Shown here one piece after another: positions 9,817 through 21,600 of a stretch of 64,000 nucleotides of DNA (position 1 is its first letter; the number at the start of each line of letters is the position of its first letter). The translations under genes and the position numbers were made by a program. Source of the DNA: Perkinsus marinus ATCC 50983 (lineage: Eukaryota; Perkinsozoa; Perkinsida; Perkinsidae); assembly GCF_000006405.1 (NCBI RefSeq), contig NW_003206638.1, positions 69,413 through 133,412 on the forward strand. Direction: 5' to 3'. The notes beneath the pieces are model-generated. The model made no database searches and was not told the DNA's origin. It saw nothing but the letters and a program-made list of their open reading frames with translations.

Positions 9817-11145
9817 TCATCAGTGCTCGGAGACTCTCGTTGCAAGCGTTGGTATGTTAGGTCGTCCTTGAGAGAGCCTGTATGTAAAATAGTGTTGGGT
9901 CAGTGTACGTCCCTTTTTGGGAGACACCCTCAGCGAAAATGTTACCCCGGGTGTAAAAATTGTCATGAAATGACAAACCATAGACCAACTCCAGTGCAAG
10001 TGACGAATCACAATAGTTGGCACGAGTTAACAGGACGGCCATGAACGGTAGATGTAAGTGAGAACAGAATTCGAGAATTTGTGGAGATATAAACATAAAT
10101 TCGAGAAATGTATTTCGGCTAACCCGAGTTATGGTCGAGAGGGTGACACGAATTGTGCAGGTGCTCGTGCGGTGAGGTAAGACTCGAGCAATTCACAGGA
10201 ATAGAAGTACGTTGTCTGAGAATCCGGGCTTCAGAAGAGGCGTGGTAGTGGATGCCACCATGGGATATAGTTATTAGAGGATCACACGTAGGCAAATTAT
10301 GGTCTGGCGGAAGGGGCAATAGCTTGATGGAGCCATCAGATGGAGCCATCAGGCAGAGTGACAGGATGCAAGACATACTTATCGGCGACTCAGTCGACGA
10401 CGCAGCTTGCGTCTGCGTTTGTCTATTGAGGAGGAAGAGACAGGCGTAAAGGAGGTAGGTAATAGCTAGGAGAATTTGCGCCTTACTGAGATAAAGAAGA
10501 GACACAAGAGCCAATGAATCATTGGCAATGATGAACAACAATGCAAAACATCAGCATATCATGCATCCCTAGGGATAGACGAGCTCATGCACTGTTATCA
10601 GGGCCACCCCTTCACTCAAGATAGCAAGTGGGAACACGGTCGCAGTCTACCCTTGAAACGCTGGGAACTACTTCTTAGCTCTGACTTAGCCTGAATATGG
10701 AGTCTGAACCCTCGCAAATGATCGTTCTTCGGGTGAGCCTTGGATACAACAGTGTGAGGAGTGATGGCCTCCGTCGAATTGAGGGGATCACGGCAGAGGG
10801 AGCATGGAGGCCGGATCGATCCAGTCGATGATCGAAGTATTGCAGTTCACGTGAATACACCTCAAACATCAGTAATGCGCGGCTGTTGGGATCCAGTGCA
10901 GAAGAGGGGCAGATAAAAAGAAGGAATCAGCAGCGAGTCGGCGGTTTGGTGGCGATCCATGGTACTTTGATGGCACGAATCCAATTAAAACCGTTTAAGA
11001 TTCTGCCTCTAAACTTGGGTAGGCCTTTTCACGCATACATAGAGATAACCCCCACAATGCCGAGATCTGAGGTATCTCCTGCAGCTGGGCTCCATATTTC
11101 TCTAGGGCACATCACTTGAAATATTCCTGTATGAGCACAATCTTC
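9817..11145. other. Intergenic, no confident gene
   Basis: Overlapping open frames on both strands lack recognisable domains. A minus frame from 10541 starts with a hydrophobic, signal-like MLFIIANDSLALVSLLYL and could be a first exon. A repeated GATGGAGCCATCA motif sits at 10326-10351. Confidence 0.35.
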
Positions 11146-11376
11146 CTACTTTTTCACATAGCGTACTACGCTAAGCGTAGGGAGTTGGAAATGTTCCACT
11201 CTTTTCCTTTTAACTGTAATTACAGTAGGTCGTCTCCCCAATGGACAATCTCCATTAGCTAAATCCTCTTGTGCGTTGCACGCAGACACACAGAGCTTTA
11301 TACATGAGGGGAAGATGCCACTTATCGCTGGCTGTGCCAGTGAGATGAGCAACACCACGATGTCGATACTCTTCAT
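11146..11376 (-). CDS. Small secreted cysteine-containing protein
   Basis: Single-exon frame of 76 residues. MKSIDIVVLLISLAQPAISG is a good signal peptide, followed by a short Cys block (SCIKLCVSACN, later GDCPLG) and a basic KRKR tail. The spacing loosely recalls the AICA..C...S.CP block of the genes at 129 and 4037, but similarity is too short to claim homology. It is transcribed away from the gene at 11559, sharing a 182-bp upstream region. A downstream exon is possible. Confidence 0.45.
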   Translation of the reverse strand: MKSIDIVVLLISLAQPAISGIFPSCIKLCVSACNAQEDLANGDCPLGRRPTVITVKRKRVEHFQLPTLSVVRYVKK

Positions 11377-11558
11377 GGACTGTGAGTCGTAATGTCTCCA
11401 TTGATATGCATACTGCGAGGAGTCAACAGCCCTATTCGCATTGAATCTCTGATTGAGTACAAGTGGCCCAGGGCCACTGGTCCTCCCTGATTAGGAATTA
11501 CACAAGACTGTCTTCAGCTTCAACTTTAATCTCTGTTCCATATAACTTTTCCCTGTAA
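11377..11558. promoter_or_regulatory. Divergent intergenic region between two secreted-protein genes
   Basis: 182 bp separating opposite start codons at 11376 (minus) and 11559 (plus). No TATA or other named motif was recognised; assignment as a shared promoter is from position only. Confidence 0.3.
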
Positions 11559-13229
11559 ATGATCCACATTATGTTCTTCTTCCTCATCCCCTTCATAGGG
11601 ATAAACTACTGCGTCGATGCCCTCAAGGCAAGTAATGCCCGTTTCACGGCTACCACCACCAAGTACTGTAACAAGGATCTCCTTGACGCGGACGGTAACC
11701 CCGCACCTTGCGGCAAGTCCATGGCTAGAGAGACTTATGGCCTCACGCTTCCCGGCATGGAAGATGGTAGCCTAACTACGAGGCAAGATGTTATCGTCAC
11801 TGAGGAGGGTCAGGTTAGAGTCGAGGCCTCCCCCAACCACCCCTATCAGTATATGATGTATGTTGAAACCCCTGAGATGCACAAGGTCGATCAAATATTC
11901 ATGAATACAGCCCGTACTGTCCTCGAGGAGACTCGTCCTTCTCATCGCATGCTCACTGCGGCGACACAGAACACCCAGAGCCTTGAGGAGAATGGGTGGA
12001 TCAAGGAGGGCATGGAATCACTCGACGGTGGCTCGTATACCAAGTGGTCTCATCATGGCCCTGAAGGAGTGGACCCAAAGGATGGCACCAACTACACTGC
12101 CATTTATCAGACTGGTCTCCAGCCCAACGTCTGGGTCCTCTATACTGACGAGTCTGCTAACAAGCCCTATAAACTATTAGCCATCAACACATATAAGAAC
12201 GGCAAAGTCTTCCAAGAGACTACCATTCATCAATGGAAAGATCTCGGTGGGAAGGCTGGTGTTCATGAGGCCACCAACGAGATGTTATCGACTTACAATG
12301 TCGACTCCTCACGTGTGCTCTCGACTGGTGATGTGCATGCGCCATTCGTTGATGCCGGTTACCTCAACGTCGACTATATCCCTGAGAAAGCTCGTGCTTT
12401 CTTTGAGGATGGTAACGACTACGACTGGATGCCGAAGCATAGCAGTCTTAGAGTGGGTACCACCGGTTTCAAGGAGATCCAATACTTCACTATTGAGAAG
12501 GGCTCTGCTGCTGATTCTTTTTTCCGGGTCAATACCAAGAGGAATCTCGTTCAGCTCCATAAGTTCGAATTCCCCAGCAGCTGCAAGGGCAAGGAAGGCA
12601 AACAGATTCCTGGCAAGTACTGCCTCTTCGTCGAAATCGATGCCACCACAGACCCTTCAATTACGATCGCAGCTGGTATGACTTTCGTTGATGTTAGCAA
12701 TCCGGATATAACTGCTCATTTGAAGTTGGGTGTAAGCCTCAAGGACACCCATGGTTCTGCAGTTCTCGACCTCTCCTTCGAGGCTGGTGGCTGTGCCGTC
12801 GTCTTCCAACTCGGCGATGGCTTCAGTCTCTCTATAAACGTGTGCATCACTGGTAAGGCATCAGGCGAAAACCTGTTGCAGCCCGACAAGCGCACGTTCT
12901 CTGGCTCGATCGAGCTGAAGGTTAGTTTCAACGTTAATGTGCCAGTCGTTGGTAGCATTATCAATTGGGCTATCACAGCTAAATTAGGCGTTACTGCTAA
13001 ACCCAAGAACGAGATTACTGCTTATGGCAGCATCGGAACCAGCGTCTCTTTGTACTTTGCTGGTGCTGGTGTGTCCATTGATATCAAGGGCCACTCCGTG
13101 GATCACTTGGCTAATAAATGGGAGTTTGTCTCTGGTGTCAACTTCAACGCCTGGGTGAAGGTCTTATTCTGGGGTAAATCTTGGAACCATCGTTGGGAGA
13201 TCTGGCACGCCGGTCCCGTAACCTTTTAA
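11559..13229 (+). CDS. Secreted protein of unknown family, 556 aa
   Basis: One uninterrupted frame of 556 residues with even codon use. MIHIMFFFLIPFIGINYCVD is a signal peptide; no further membrane span is obvious. The middle part is hydrophilic with one NYT glycosylation sequon. The C-terminal 200 residues alternate hydrophobic and polar residues (VSLKDTHGSAVLDLSFEAGG, later SFNVNVPVVGSIINWAI), suggesting a beta-rich fold, and end WEIWHAGPVTF. Cysteines are few and partly paired. I do not recognise the family; a lineage-specific secreted or surface protein is most likely. Absence of introns and fold-back insertions here fits a gene under selection. Confidence 0.8.
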   Translation: MIHIMFFFLIPFIGINYCVDALKASNARFTATTTKYCNKDLLDADGNPAPCGKSMARETYGLTLPGMEDGSLTTRQDVIVTEEGQVRVEASPNHPYQYMMYVETPEMHKVDQIFMNTARTVLEETRPSHRMLTAATQNTQSLEENGWIKEGMESLDGGSYTKWSHHGPEGVDPKDGTNYTAIYQTGLQPNVWVLYTDESANKPYKLLAINTYKNGKVFQETTIHQWKDLGGKAGVHEATNEMLSTYNVDSSRVLSTGDVHAPFVDAGYLNVDYIPEKARAFFEDGNDYDWMPKHSSLRVGTTGFKEIQYFTIEKGSAADSFFRVNTKRNLVQLHKFEFPSSCKGKEGKQIPGKYCLFVEIDATTDPSITIAAGMTFVDVSNPDITAHLKLGVSLKDTHGSAVLDLSFEAGGCAVVFQLGDGFSLSINVCITGKASGENLLQPDKRTFSGSIELKVSFNVNVPVVGSIINWAITAKLGVTAKPKNEITAYGSIGTSVSLYFAGAGVSIDIKGHSVDHLANKWEFVSGVNFNAWVKVLFWGKSWNHRWEIWHAGPVTF

Positions 13230-13390
13230 GTACATTCTGATACTGTATATTGTCCAACCTTACCGGGATCAAACCCAAGGTTGATATCGGGCCGTGCAGT
13301 CCCTCCCTATCACAGTGTAAATATTCATATTTCATTCTCTTCTACTTTCCTTTGCCTCAGTGAAGGCGTATCGCTTAATATTTAGTCACT

Positions 13391-13419
13391 AAATCGCTAC
13401 TAAATTTCAGTAGCGATTT
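13391..13419. repeat. 11-bp hairpin downstream of the secreted gene
   Basis: AAATCGCTACT and its exact complement flank a 7-nt loop. Position 160 bp past the stop could relate to 3' end formation, but this is unproven. Confidence 0.6.
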
Positions 13420-13477
13420 TGGTGACCATAATATGGTTCGGCATAATCTCTATGTCATGGAATGTCGTACCGGTGTG

Positions 13478-13729
13478 ATGGTGGTTTTCAGTGGTCTGTG
13501 TAATGGTTATGTTTTATTGTTGGTGGTTCTCAGTGGTCTGTGTAATGGTTATGTTTTATTGATGGTGGTTTTCAGTGGTCTGTGTAATGGTTATGTTTTA
13601 TTGATGGTGGTTTTCAGTGGTCTGTGTAATGGTTATGTTTCATTGATGGTGGTTTTCAGTGGTCTGTGTAATGGTTATGTTTCATTGGTGGTGGTTTTCA
13701 GTGGTCTGTGTAATGGTTATGTTTCATTC
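13478..13729 (+). repeat. 42-bp minisatellite, six units, translatable
   Basis: Six 42-nt units with few differences, each reading MVVFSGLCNGYVLL-like in one plus frame. The frame stays open from 13433 to 13993 (186 codons), because 42 is divisible by three. The flanks show no domain, so coding is not assured. Confidence 0.85.
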
Positions 13730-16283
13730 GGCGTGATACAATCCGGCAATCGCTTCTCCGGTATTGTTTTTGGCAATTTCTGGTATAGGTGTTGGCAACC
13801 AAATGTTGAAAGTAGCAAATTTAAAAGTATTTTTCTAGCAAGCCGCTCTGCTTTGATCCTTTTTTTGCTGAATTGTATATTCCCCCGGAGTGTTGTACAC
13901 GCTGGCACTTTTGCCCAAGTGTGCTTCGCCCGCACGTTTTCGTTATTCTGGCAAGTTGTGCCCATTTGCTGTTTGATATGTTTTGCGTTGTAATTATAAA
14001 GTCTGGCATTTTTCAAGGTTTGCTCTTGTGGGATGTTCCTGCATGAAATATACAACTTGGCAGTTGCCGGTATGTGACAACGCTGCGCTACTTCTATGTT
14101 TCGGCTTTTTGCTCTCTTGTAACCTACGCCCTACGGGAATATATACTAGCGTTTTGCTCATTCGCTCAAACTGCGTCTCCCTTAGCACAATTAGCAAACT
14201 TGTCATTTTGCATCATTCGTACGAGCAATATACAATCGAGCAGACATTTCTCGTTCGATTACGGTATTGCCGCAATACTATTGCGCCTTATATCTTATGC
14301 TCCAGAACATGTTTGTGCCCTGTGCTGCACAAGGCACCCATGGGTTTGACCCTGGCGCGCTCAACCACCCTACTAAGTGCGCTGCACAACAACTGTTAAG
14401 TGCACAGGCTGTGCACTTACTAAATATCTTATCTATCAGACTCTGATAATCAAAGGTGTCACACCTCGTGTCTCACTTTGAGTGAGTCACTTAGTACCGG
14501 ATCAAAGCGTGATAGCACTCTAGTGAGATATATCATTCACTCCGAAGACAGCGCGAGTTATAATCAATGCTGAATACCGAAAACATGATAACTCTTGCAC
14601 GTCGCGATTGAATCAGATGAGATAACAGTTCAAATGAGTCCCCATCTTCGAGTATCCTCTCTTTTTGCATCGTTTCAATTGTGTCCCATGGTTTAATACG
14701 ATTGTACGTATTGATGACTCAACAATATCCAGAAGTTGAACTCTAAAGTAGGCATTAGGTAAGTATTACGGGCAACTTTGACATTCTACACGAGAAACAT
14801 TCACTGATGGGCAGTGGCACTTATCGGAGTGGCTTCGTAGAGCTATCCTTATGGACTGTGCAGAGGTGTAGAAGAATTGGACAGGGGTAACGCAACACAG
14901 ACAGAATTACTACACCTTTTCAATCTCAAATTCAGCAAATGAAAGAACAAATTAGAAAAATGAAATTTGATTTTAGTCGGATGAAAGGAGTTTTTCACCG
15001 AATGAAAGTTCAAATTCGAAATGAAAGTTCTTTTCGTAGACCACTCAAAAATGAAAGTTCAAATTCGTAAATGAAAGTTATGAACTCGAAAACACAAGTT
15101 GAAATTCGTCAAACACAAGATCAATGAGTCTTGTGACGCCTTCTGGCATGTGCTTCTGGCTGCCGCCTTCCCAGCCGCCGCCGGCGGCCGCGCAGCTGAC
15201 TGCCTGTCAGCCTTTCTGTCTTGCTACTACTCGATCGATCACGATAGTGACAGTAGAACTAGAGTTAGAATGAGGTTATTCAACGGAGTATCAGATCACA
15301 CAATCAGTCCACCAGACTCTGTCCAGACTATAGACCATTTCAGAGACTCATACTTATAGAAAATCCAGAGACGGATCCAGCCGTTTCTAGAATCTGACAC
15401 CGAAGGATAGATGTAAAGATTAGAACTCATATCCGAGCAATGATAGTGATGTCACAGTTCAATAACATATTAAATTGGGCGCGCGAAATATCTTGCCGCT
15501 GTTTGTGCTTGTACAAAGCCAACTTCGATAAGAACTCAAGTAGAATGGGTTTGGGAGAACGGTTTCCGCTAAGATTAACAGTGATGCCCGAATCAACGGT
15601 AAACCACGATAACAACAACTGTATCAACGACTTTAGCTATATCAGAAAGTATAGCTAATAAGTTATAATCGACTTCCTGCAAACTGCATAACCCTAATGA
15701 GGAAACACCGCGCTGCCAAGACGAGGCAACGCATTGTATATCCTGGGCGTGCGCTCTGCTTTGTCGCACATAGAAATATCAAGTTAGCGAGATTTTTGAT
15801 CCTAGCTGGCAGGGAAATCTTAACAGCCCGTTGACCGTCCATGAATTGTTGGTAAATTGGAGATATCGGGAACGCTCCTGACATTCTCGAGACGTTTATG
15901 CTTCGAGGCTATCTCGTACGGGAGGGCAAGACTATGTGTATTATTTTCACAGTGATAATTGTGTGGTGCATTGTCGATTGAATTACCCTTTTTTTAATTA
16001 ACAATATTCATACGTAGTGTTCAACATACCTCTCCTTAGTCTCAAGAGCGATCTCAGCTCGATATGTGGAATTCAATCTCTGGAGCGCTCTCGAATCTCA
16101 GGAATAATCTACTGGATACTCTTAGAGAATCTCGACGGCGGGTTTCCGTCTTGGTTCAACACTCCCATGAAATGAGCATCCAAACTCAGTGAATTTAATA
16201 CATGAATAAAACTACCTCAACGCTGAAGTCTTGTCTACGGGATAAGACAAAGGGGAGTTGCTCTACGTGTTCGCTCGGATCTG
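13730..16283. other. Long non-coding stretch
   Basis: No supported gene. Contains two decayed fold-backs (14435-14454 and 14473-14492, one mismatch each) and a GTGCACA/TGTGCAC hairpin near 14400. Between 14935 and 15115 there is a degenerate repeat of ATGAAAGTTCAAATTCG, a motif also seen inverted near 6707. Short Ala-rich and hydrophobic frames at 15099 and 15427 are unsupported. Confidence 0.5.
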
Positions 16284-16795
16284 ATGCATCGACGATCACG
16301 GATTGCAGTGGTAGGTGTTGAGAACCTCTACTCTGCTCGTTCGCTTATATTTCCATCAGATACTACCGCATCATCAGATGCCGAAAATACCGCGCCCAAG
16401 CGTCGGTGTTTGTCAGTAACTTTTCCAGACCAACAGTCGACCTCTTCTGCGTGCTTTACACGGAGTCACTCATGCGTTGAAACGGCTAAAGTGTCCAATG
16501 GCATTCACGACTGTCTACCTACAGTCACTTTGGATGTACCACCGTATAGGAACGTAGAAGAGCCCTCGATACAATCATTGGCGACTTACCATTATGTGGA
16601 AAGTTATAAAGTAAACCCTTACGGTCATCTGAATGTTTGATTTTTCGCCTTCTTCAGGACTATAATAGGCGCAATTCGACATGGCATCCGAGTGTGTCAG
16701 CTGGTCTATCTTCTACTGAAGGGTGTATGGGTGCCATCTTGGCCTGCCTCAGTGTGCTACCATCTCAAAGACGATATCGTCTTCTCACACGATGA
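16284..16795 (+). CDS. Spliced gene of unknown function, 154 aa
   Basis: Exons 16284-16610 and 16658-16795 are joined over a 47-nt intron (GTAAAC...CTTCTTCAG) in phase 0. The unspliced frame stops soon after the donor, while the spliced one stays open for 45 more codons (DYNRRNSTWHPSVS...). The product is Ser/Thr-rich with a basic KRR patch and no signal peptide or known domain. An open block at 16904-17201 may be a further exon of the same gene, in which case the stop used here is within an intron. Confidence 0.4.
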
Positions 16796-16903
16796 TAGTG
16801 ATTATATCGTTTCTGGATGTATTCGACAATAACACCTCGCATCACGCTACTATGACTATTACTATCATTAATATTTTTATGATTCTTCCTCTCTTCTCAT
16901 AAG

Positions 16904-17201
16904 TTGGTTATCCAAGCTGTGACAACTGTACCAAACTCAGCTCGTATTATAGTGCTTCAACGTTGTTTGATGACTCCTCACAACTTGGTGCTCGGCATAA
17001 GTCGTTCAGACCCGATCGTGGACGGACTGGACAGTTCATTGAGAGTTCTTCGTCGTATCGAAGTAGCTGTACTTCCTCAGAGTTCTATACGAGAATTCTT
17101 CGTGGAGATTTCCGAAACTCAGATTCGATTTTCCTCATGCGCGGTGTCTGGAATAGCTGTAAATAACTTTTCTGTGATTTCGCACTCTACTACGCCGAAG
17201 T
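16904..17201 (+). CDS. Possible internal exon
   Basis: Open for 99 codons with no ATG at its left edge and ending exactly at a strong donor (CCGAA|GTAAGT). It follows a pyrimidine-rich run. This is the signature of an internal exon, probably linked to the gene at 16284. Sequence (LRVLRRIEVAVLPQSSIREF) shows no known domain. Confidence 0.3.
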
Positions 17202-17880
17202 AAGTTCCACTATACTGTGTCAGTTCACTGAAGAACACTGTTAAACTTGCACATTACATTGAGGTTTTGCGTTTCTGATGGTGTCTTAATCGTACAATGG
17301 CGAGAAAACACATGTTGAAATGATCATGATTGAACAGTAACCAGCATAGAGTAATATATCGATGGTAATTAGCCAACACAAATTCCTAGTCGAACAAATA
17401 TGTTGAAGGAATGATGTCATTGAGTCCATGTTGATTGTCCTCCTATTGCTGTGAGTGCGGCCTGACCTTTTCTATGAGAACGCATTTCTTCAATGAGGGT
17501 AAGGCTATGGCAATTAGCAGTAGTGCCTCTATAGGCCTAGTAATATAATATGTATTTTTTAGGTACGATATAAACAGGGGCATTAATATTATCATCCTTC
17601 AGTATTAATTAAGCAGTAGGAGTCTAGTCCGTGTCGCTAAATGTTGATCTGTGATGATACTGATGGTGATTCCCTCCAGCTTAATCAAGCGTATGACAGT
17701 GTTAGTGACATTGAGATAACACTACACTGGATATGTTTGCAGTAGAATGCCTTATAAGGCAGCCTGATTGTATTCAACCGAGGCAGACCATCTTCATCAT
17801 AAGCTCGGCCAAGGGATTTTTCCACTTGAGAGAGACATATTGTGTGCTACGGAGAATTGGGACAGCGATAGTGATGCAGT
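17202..17880. other. Intergenic
   Basis: AT-rich; nothing supported. Confidence 0.5.
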
Positions 17881-18008
17881 GGGCCTGTTTCACATGGATA
17901 CTTAATTTATTGTGCCTTAAATATAGGAGCAACTTAAGGAGTTACTCAAGGTATACTTTAAGGCGTTACTTAAGTTTAAGGCGCAATTTGTTCCTATGAA
18001 ACAGGCCC
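17881..18008. mobile_element. 128-bp MITE of the TTAAG family
   Basis: Starts GGGCCTGTTTCAC and ends TGAAACAGGCCC, flanked by AGT on both sides (17878-17880 and 18009-18011). It shares ends and TTAAG-rich interior with the 1,140-bp element at 7849. Confidence 0.85.
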
Positions 18009-18683
18009 AGTATCATCTTCCAATAACCAGGAGATTATCGAGTTTTGTAATGCCCTCCGTGTTTGTCTACTTCCATTGTGCGCTCGCGGGTAATTAATCA
18101 TCATACTGCTAACGACGACTTATTCTCAGCCTATAAACTTTTGCTTGGTATAATCGTTACTAGTAATGTCTCTATTCTCGAGGCTTGATCCTTTGATAAA
18201 TACTCGAGAGTCTAAAGCCAGTACACAGTTGACTGTACTCTCGTAAATTTAGGCCTAATCATGCGAGAGTTAATGTCTGTGGCTCACACTGGTCAAACAC
18301 AACACCTTTCGAGGGGGCATAACAGTTGGAATATATCATACGATGTGTTCCCAACTGGGAGGGCCAGGAAGTAAACTCTTTTTCGTTCGCGCATAAGAGT
18401 TTTTAAACGAGCTTGGGTAAGTGGACTCATGAAAAACTACAACTGCAAAAACAGAAGATTCCCAACTAACTCGAACCCAATACCAACCGAGATTACACTA
18501 TCAACACGCTAGCTTCAACGAGACATAGCGCTATGGGGAATGAATACGCCAGGAAATTGTTATTATGGGCACTGACGACTCGCGAACGCTGTGAAGCCAG
18601 ATAGACGTGCTAAATGCCCAATACAAGGTATATAGAGAGAAACAAGAAGTGAAATAGTGTTAGGGTGTTGTAGAGTACTACTA
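18009..18683. other. 3' flank of the ABC transporter gene
   Basis: Nothing supported besides the probable 3' untranslated region of the minus-strand gene. Confidence 0.4.
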
Positions 18684-21600
18684 CTACTTTTGACCCTTGG
18701 TATACAAGTCGTAGTATACACCACGATTAGCCATAAGAACATCATGACTGCCAGATTCAACGATTTTACCATCAGTAATGACGTAAATAACATCACAATT
18801 ACGAACAGTAGTCAATCTATGAGCAACAGTTACACTGGTACGACCAACAGAGGCGGTATCAATAGCATTCTGGACGATCTTCTCACTAGTAGAGTCCAAT
18901 GCACTCGTAGCCTCATCGAGGAAAATAATATGAGGATCTCTCACGAGAGCTCTGGCAATAGCTGCTCTCTGCTTCTGACCACCCGACAGACGACAACCTT
19001 TCGGGCCCATCGGGTCGTCCCACTTCACGCTGCCTCCCATAGAGGTAACATAATCCATATTGGACATACTAGCAACCTTCTCCAGCTCAGCCATAGACGC
19101 ATCTTCCTTACCGTAACGGACATTCTCAGCGAGTGTCATATCGAAAAGGACAGGTTCTTGACCAACATAACCGTTTTTGCTCCTCCACCACGCCACATCC
19201 AACATCCTGATATCATCGCCACCAATGCAAATACTGCCACTCTCAACATCATAGAACCTCTGCATAAGTGCCATGATAGTCGATTTGCCACTTCCTGAGG
19301 GTCCAACAAACGCCACCTGCTGACCTGGCTCAATGCGGAAGGACACCCCCTTGAGAATCGGCAATTCGGGGTTCGTCGGGTACTTGAAATGAACATCCTT
19401 GAACTCAACTACTCCATCACCCATATCACTGATCGTACCATCCGGGTGCATGGCGTTGATTACAGACTCCGTATCGAGGATCTCGAATACATCATGAGCA
19501 GAGACCTTAGCTTCAGCGACATCAGGGAGGAAGGCCATAGCCTGACCGACCGCCATAGCGGCGAACATAACAGCCATAAGCGACTGCAACATGTGGGAGT
19601 ACTCCAAACCGTTGTAGACCATAAGGTGACCTCCATACCAGAAACCCAGGGCGTATGCCAGGAAGATGATACAGTTCGAACCACCAAAGAGAACACCATG
19701 AAAGATAGCGGTAGTACCAGAAGTATCACTAGCAATACTAGCAAACTCCGCATAGCGGTCAACAGTCCACGACTCTGCCATAAACGCTCTCACTGTGCGC
19801 ATATTCTGAATGGCCTCCGACGCTATCAACTGCGACTGCTTGAGGTTATCCTGTTCCTTTTTTCCTGACATCCTCACAGACATGTTGAACTTAGCAGCCA
19901 TCATCAGTAACGGCAGCATGGCCAACATCACCAAAGTCAGCTGCCACGATCCACAGAAGCCAATGATAACACCAACGATCAAACCAGTTATCGCTTGAGA
20001 ATAGATACCCAAACTCGAACCAGTGAGAGAGTTCATCTTCACAGCATAGGTTGACAACGAGGCAGTCAACTTGCCAGAGGCGTGCTCCGGGAAATCAAAA
20101 AAGCCCATATCTTGTTCCATTATCTTGGCAAAACATTGCTTACGAACATTACATGTGAAATTTTCACCGAGGTAACCCAGCGAGCCCGACTCGATGAGCT
20201 GACCAAAGAATATCATCACTCCCAAGCCGATGTAATAGAAGCATATGTTATCAATATGTTCCATCACCAGAAATGGAGGATAATAAAATGCGAATAACGC
20301 ACGCGACAAGATCAGTGCATTTATCGGAAATGCCGATCCCGTCATAAACGACCCCAACAGGGAGGGCAGAAACCACCATTTTTGATCCTTGTTAAACGCC
20401 AGCAACCTCCTCCAGGGCGTCTTATACGTCTTAGCAATCTCAGCTTTGCGCTCCTTCTCCTTTTCCTCCTCCGTTTTCAACAAAGACTCTCCTTGGTTGT
20501 CATCATCGGCATCATCATCACCAATTGTACCACTAGTAGCCGTTCTTGCCATACCACTCTTCTTCCTATTCACAACCTCACTAGCAGTATCAACCGACGA
20601 CCCCGCGACCCCCTCAGTAGCGGCCACTTTCTCATCGTCCTTCACCGCAGCAGCAGCCTGCGCCGAAACCAAAGAGGCATAAACACCTTGCTGGGCCATG
20701 AGCTCATCATTACTGCCCTTCTCAACCAGTTCTCCCAATTTCATCACGAATATCACATCAGAATTCTTGATAGTAGACAACCTATGCGCGATCGAAATCG
20801 TCGTAATACTCACAGTAGACTGCAAGTGGTCGATCGTAGCTTGCACCATCTTCTCACTCTCGTTATCAAGCGCCGACGTAGCCTCGTCCAGCAGCAGAAT
20901 CTCAGGGTGCCGCAGCAGAGCTCTAGCAATGGCGATTCTCTGCTTCTGGCCACCGGACATTTGACTGCCACCTGGACCAGCATAAGTGTCAAACCCCTCA
21001 GGCAAGCCTTCGATGAAATCCAAAATTTGCGCATCTTTGCAGACCTTCCTCATCTCTTCCTCACTCGGTACTCTACTACCAGTAAGACCATACCGGAGAT
21101 TATTTCGAATACTATCAGCAAACAAGAACGGTTCTTGGCCGACATAACCGAACAGAGCACGATGCTTATGCACGGGCATACTTTTAATATCAACTCCATT
21201 GACAAGCACCTATGGAAAAAATCCCCGAAAAAAAACGGAAAAAATATTACTTTTCCCTCAGCAGGATCATAAAACCGTTCGATGAGCTGAACCAAAGTAG
21301 ACTTCCCCGAACCAGACTCACCGACAAAGGCCACTTTCTGGCCACGCTTAATCTCCAGAGATACACCCTTGAGCACCTGATCAATAACATTGTGAACTGT
21401 AGGTCATATCTTTATTTTTAATTGGGTAATAATTTTTATTTTTTCATTTTCAAGTAAATTTATACTATATTTATATATCATTCATACCGCAATATATACA
21501 AAATACAGAATTAATTAAATTATGGTGACAAAAAATTAAATAAAGGATTAATTTATTTTTTTCCAAAAAAATTTATTGATGCCTTTAGTGTTTAATACTA

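Noticed and set aside
10119-10541. 140-residue minus-strand frame with hydrophobic start
   Set aside because: Possible first exon of a secreted protein, but no supported junction and low-complexity remainder.
13385-13420. Rho-independent terminator-like hairpin
   Set aside because: The window is eukaryotic and no U tract follows.
18657-21421. Plus-strand open frames opposite the ABC transporter
   Set aside because: Shadows of the strongly biased minus-strand coding sequence; no domains.
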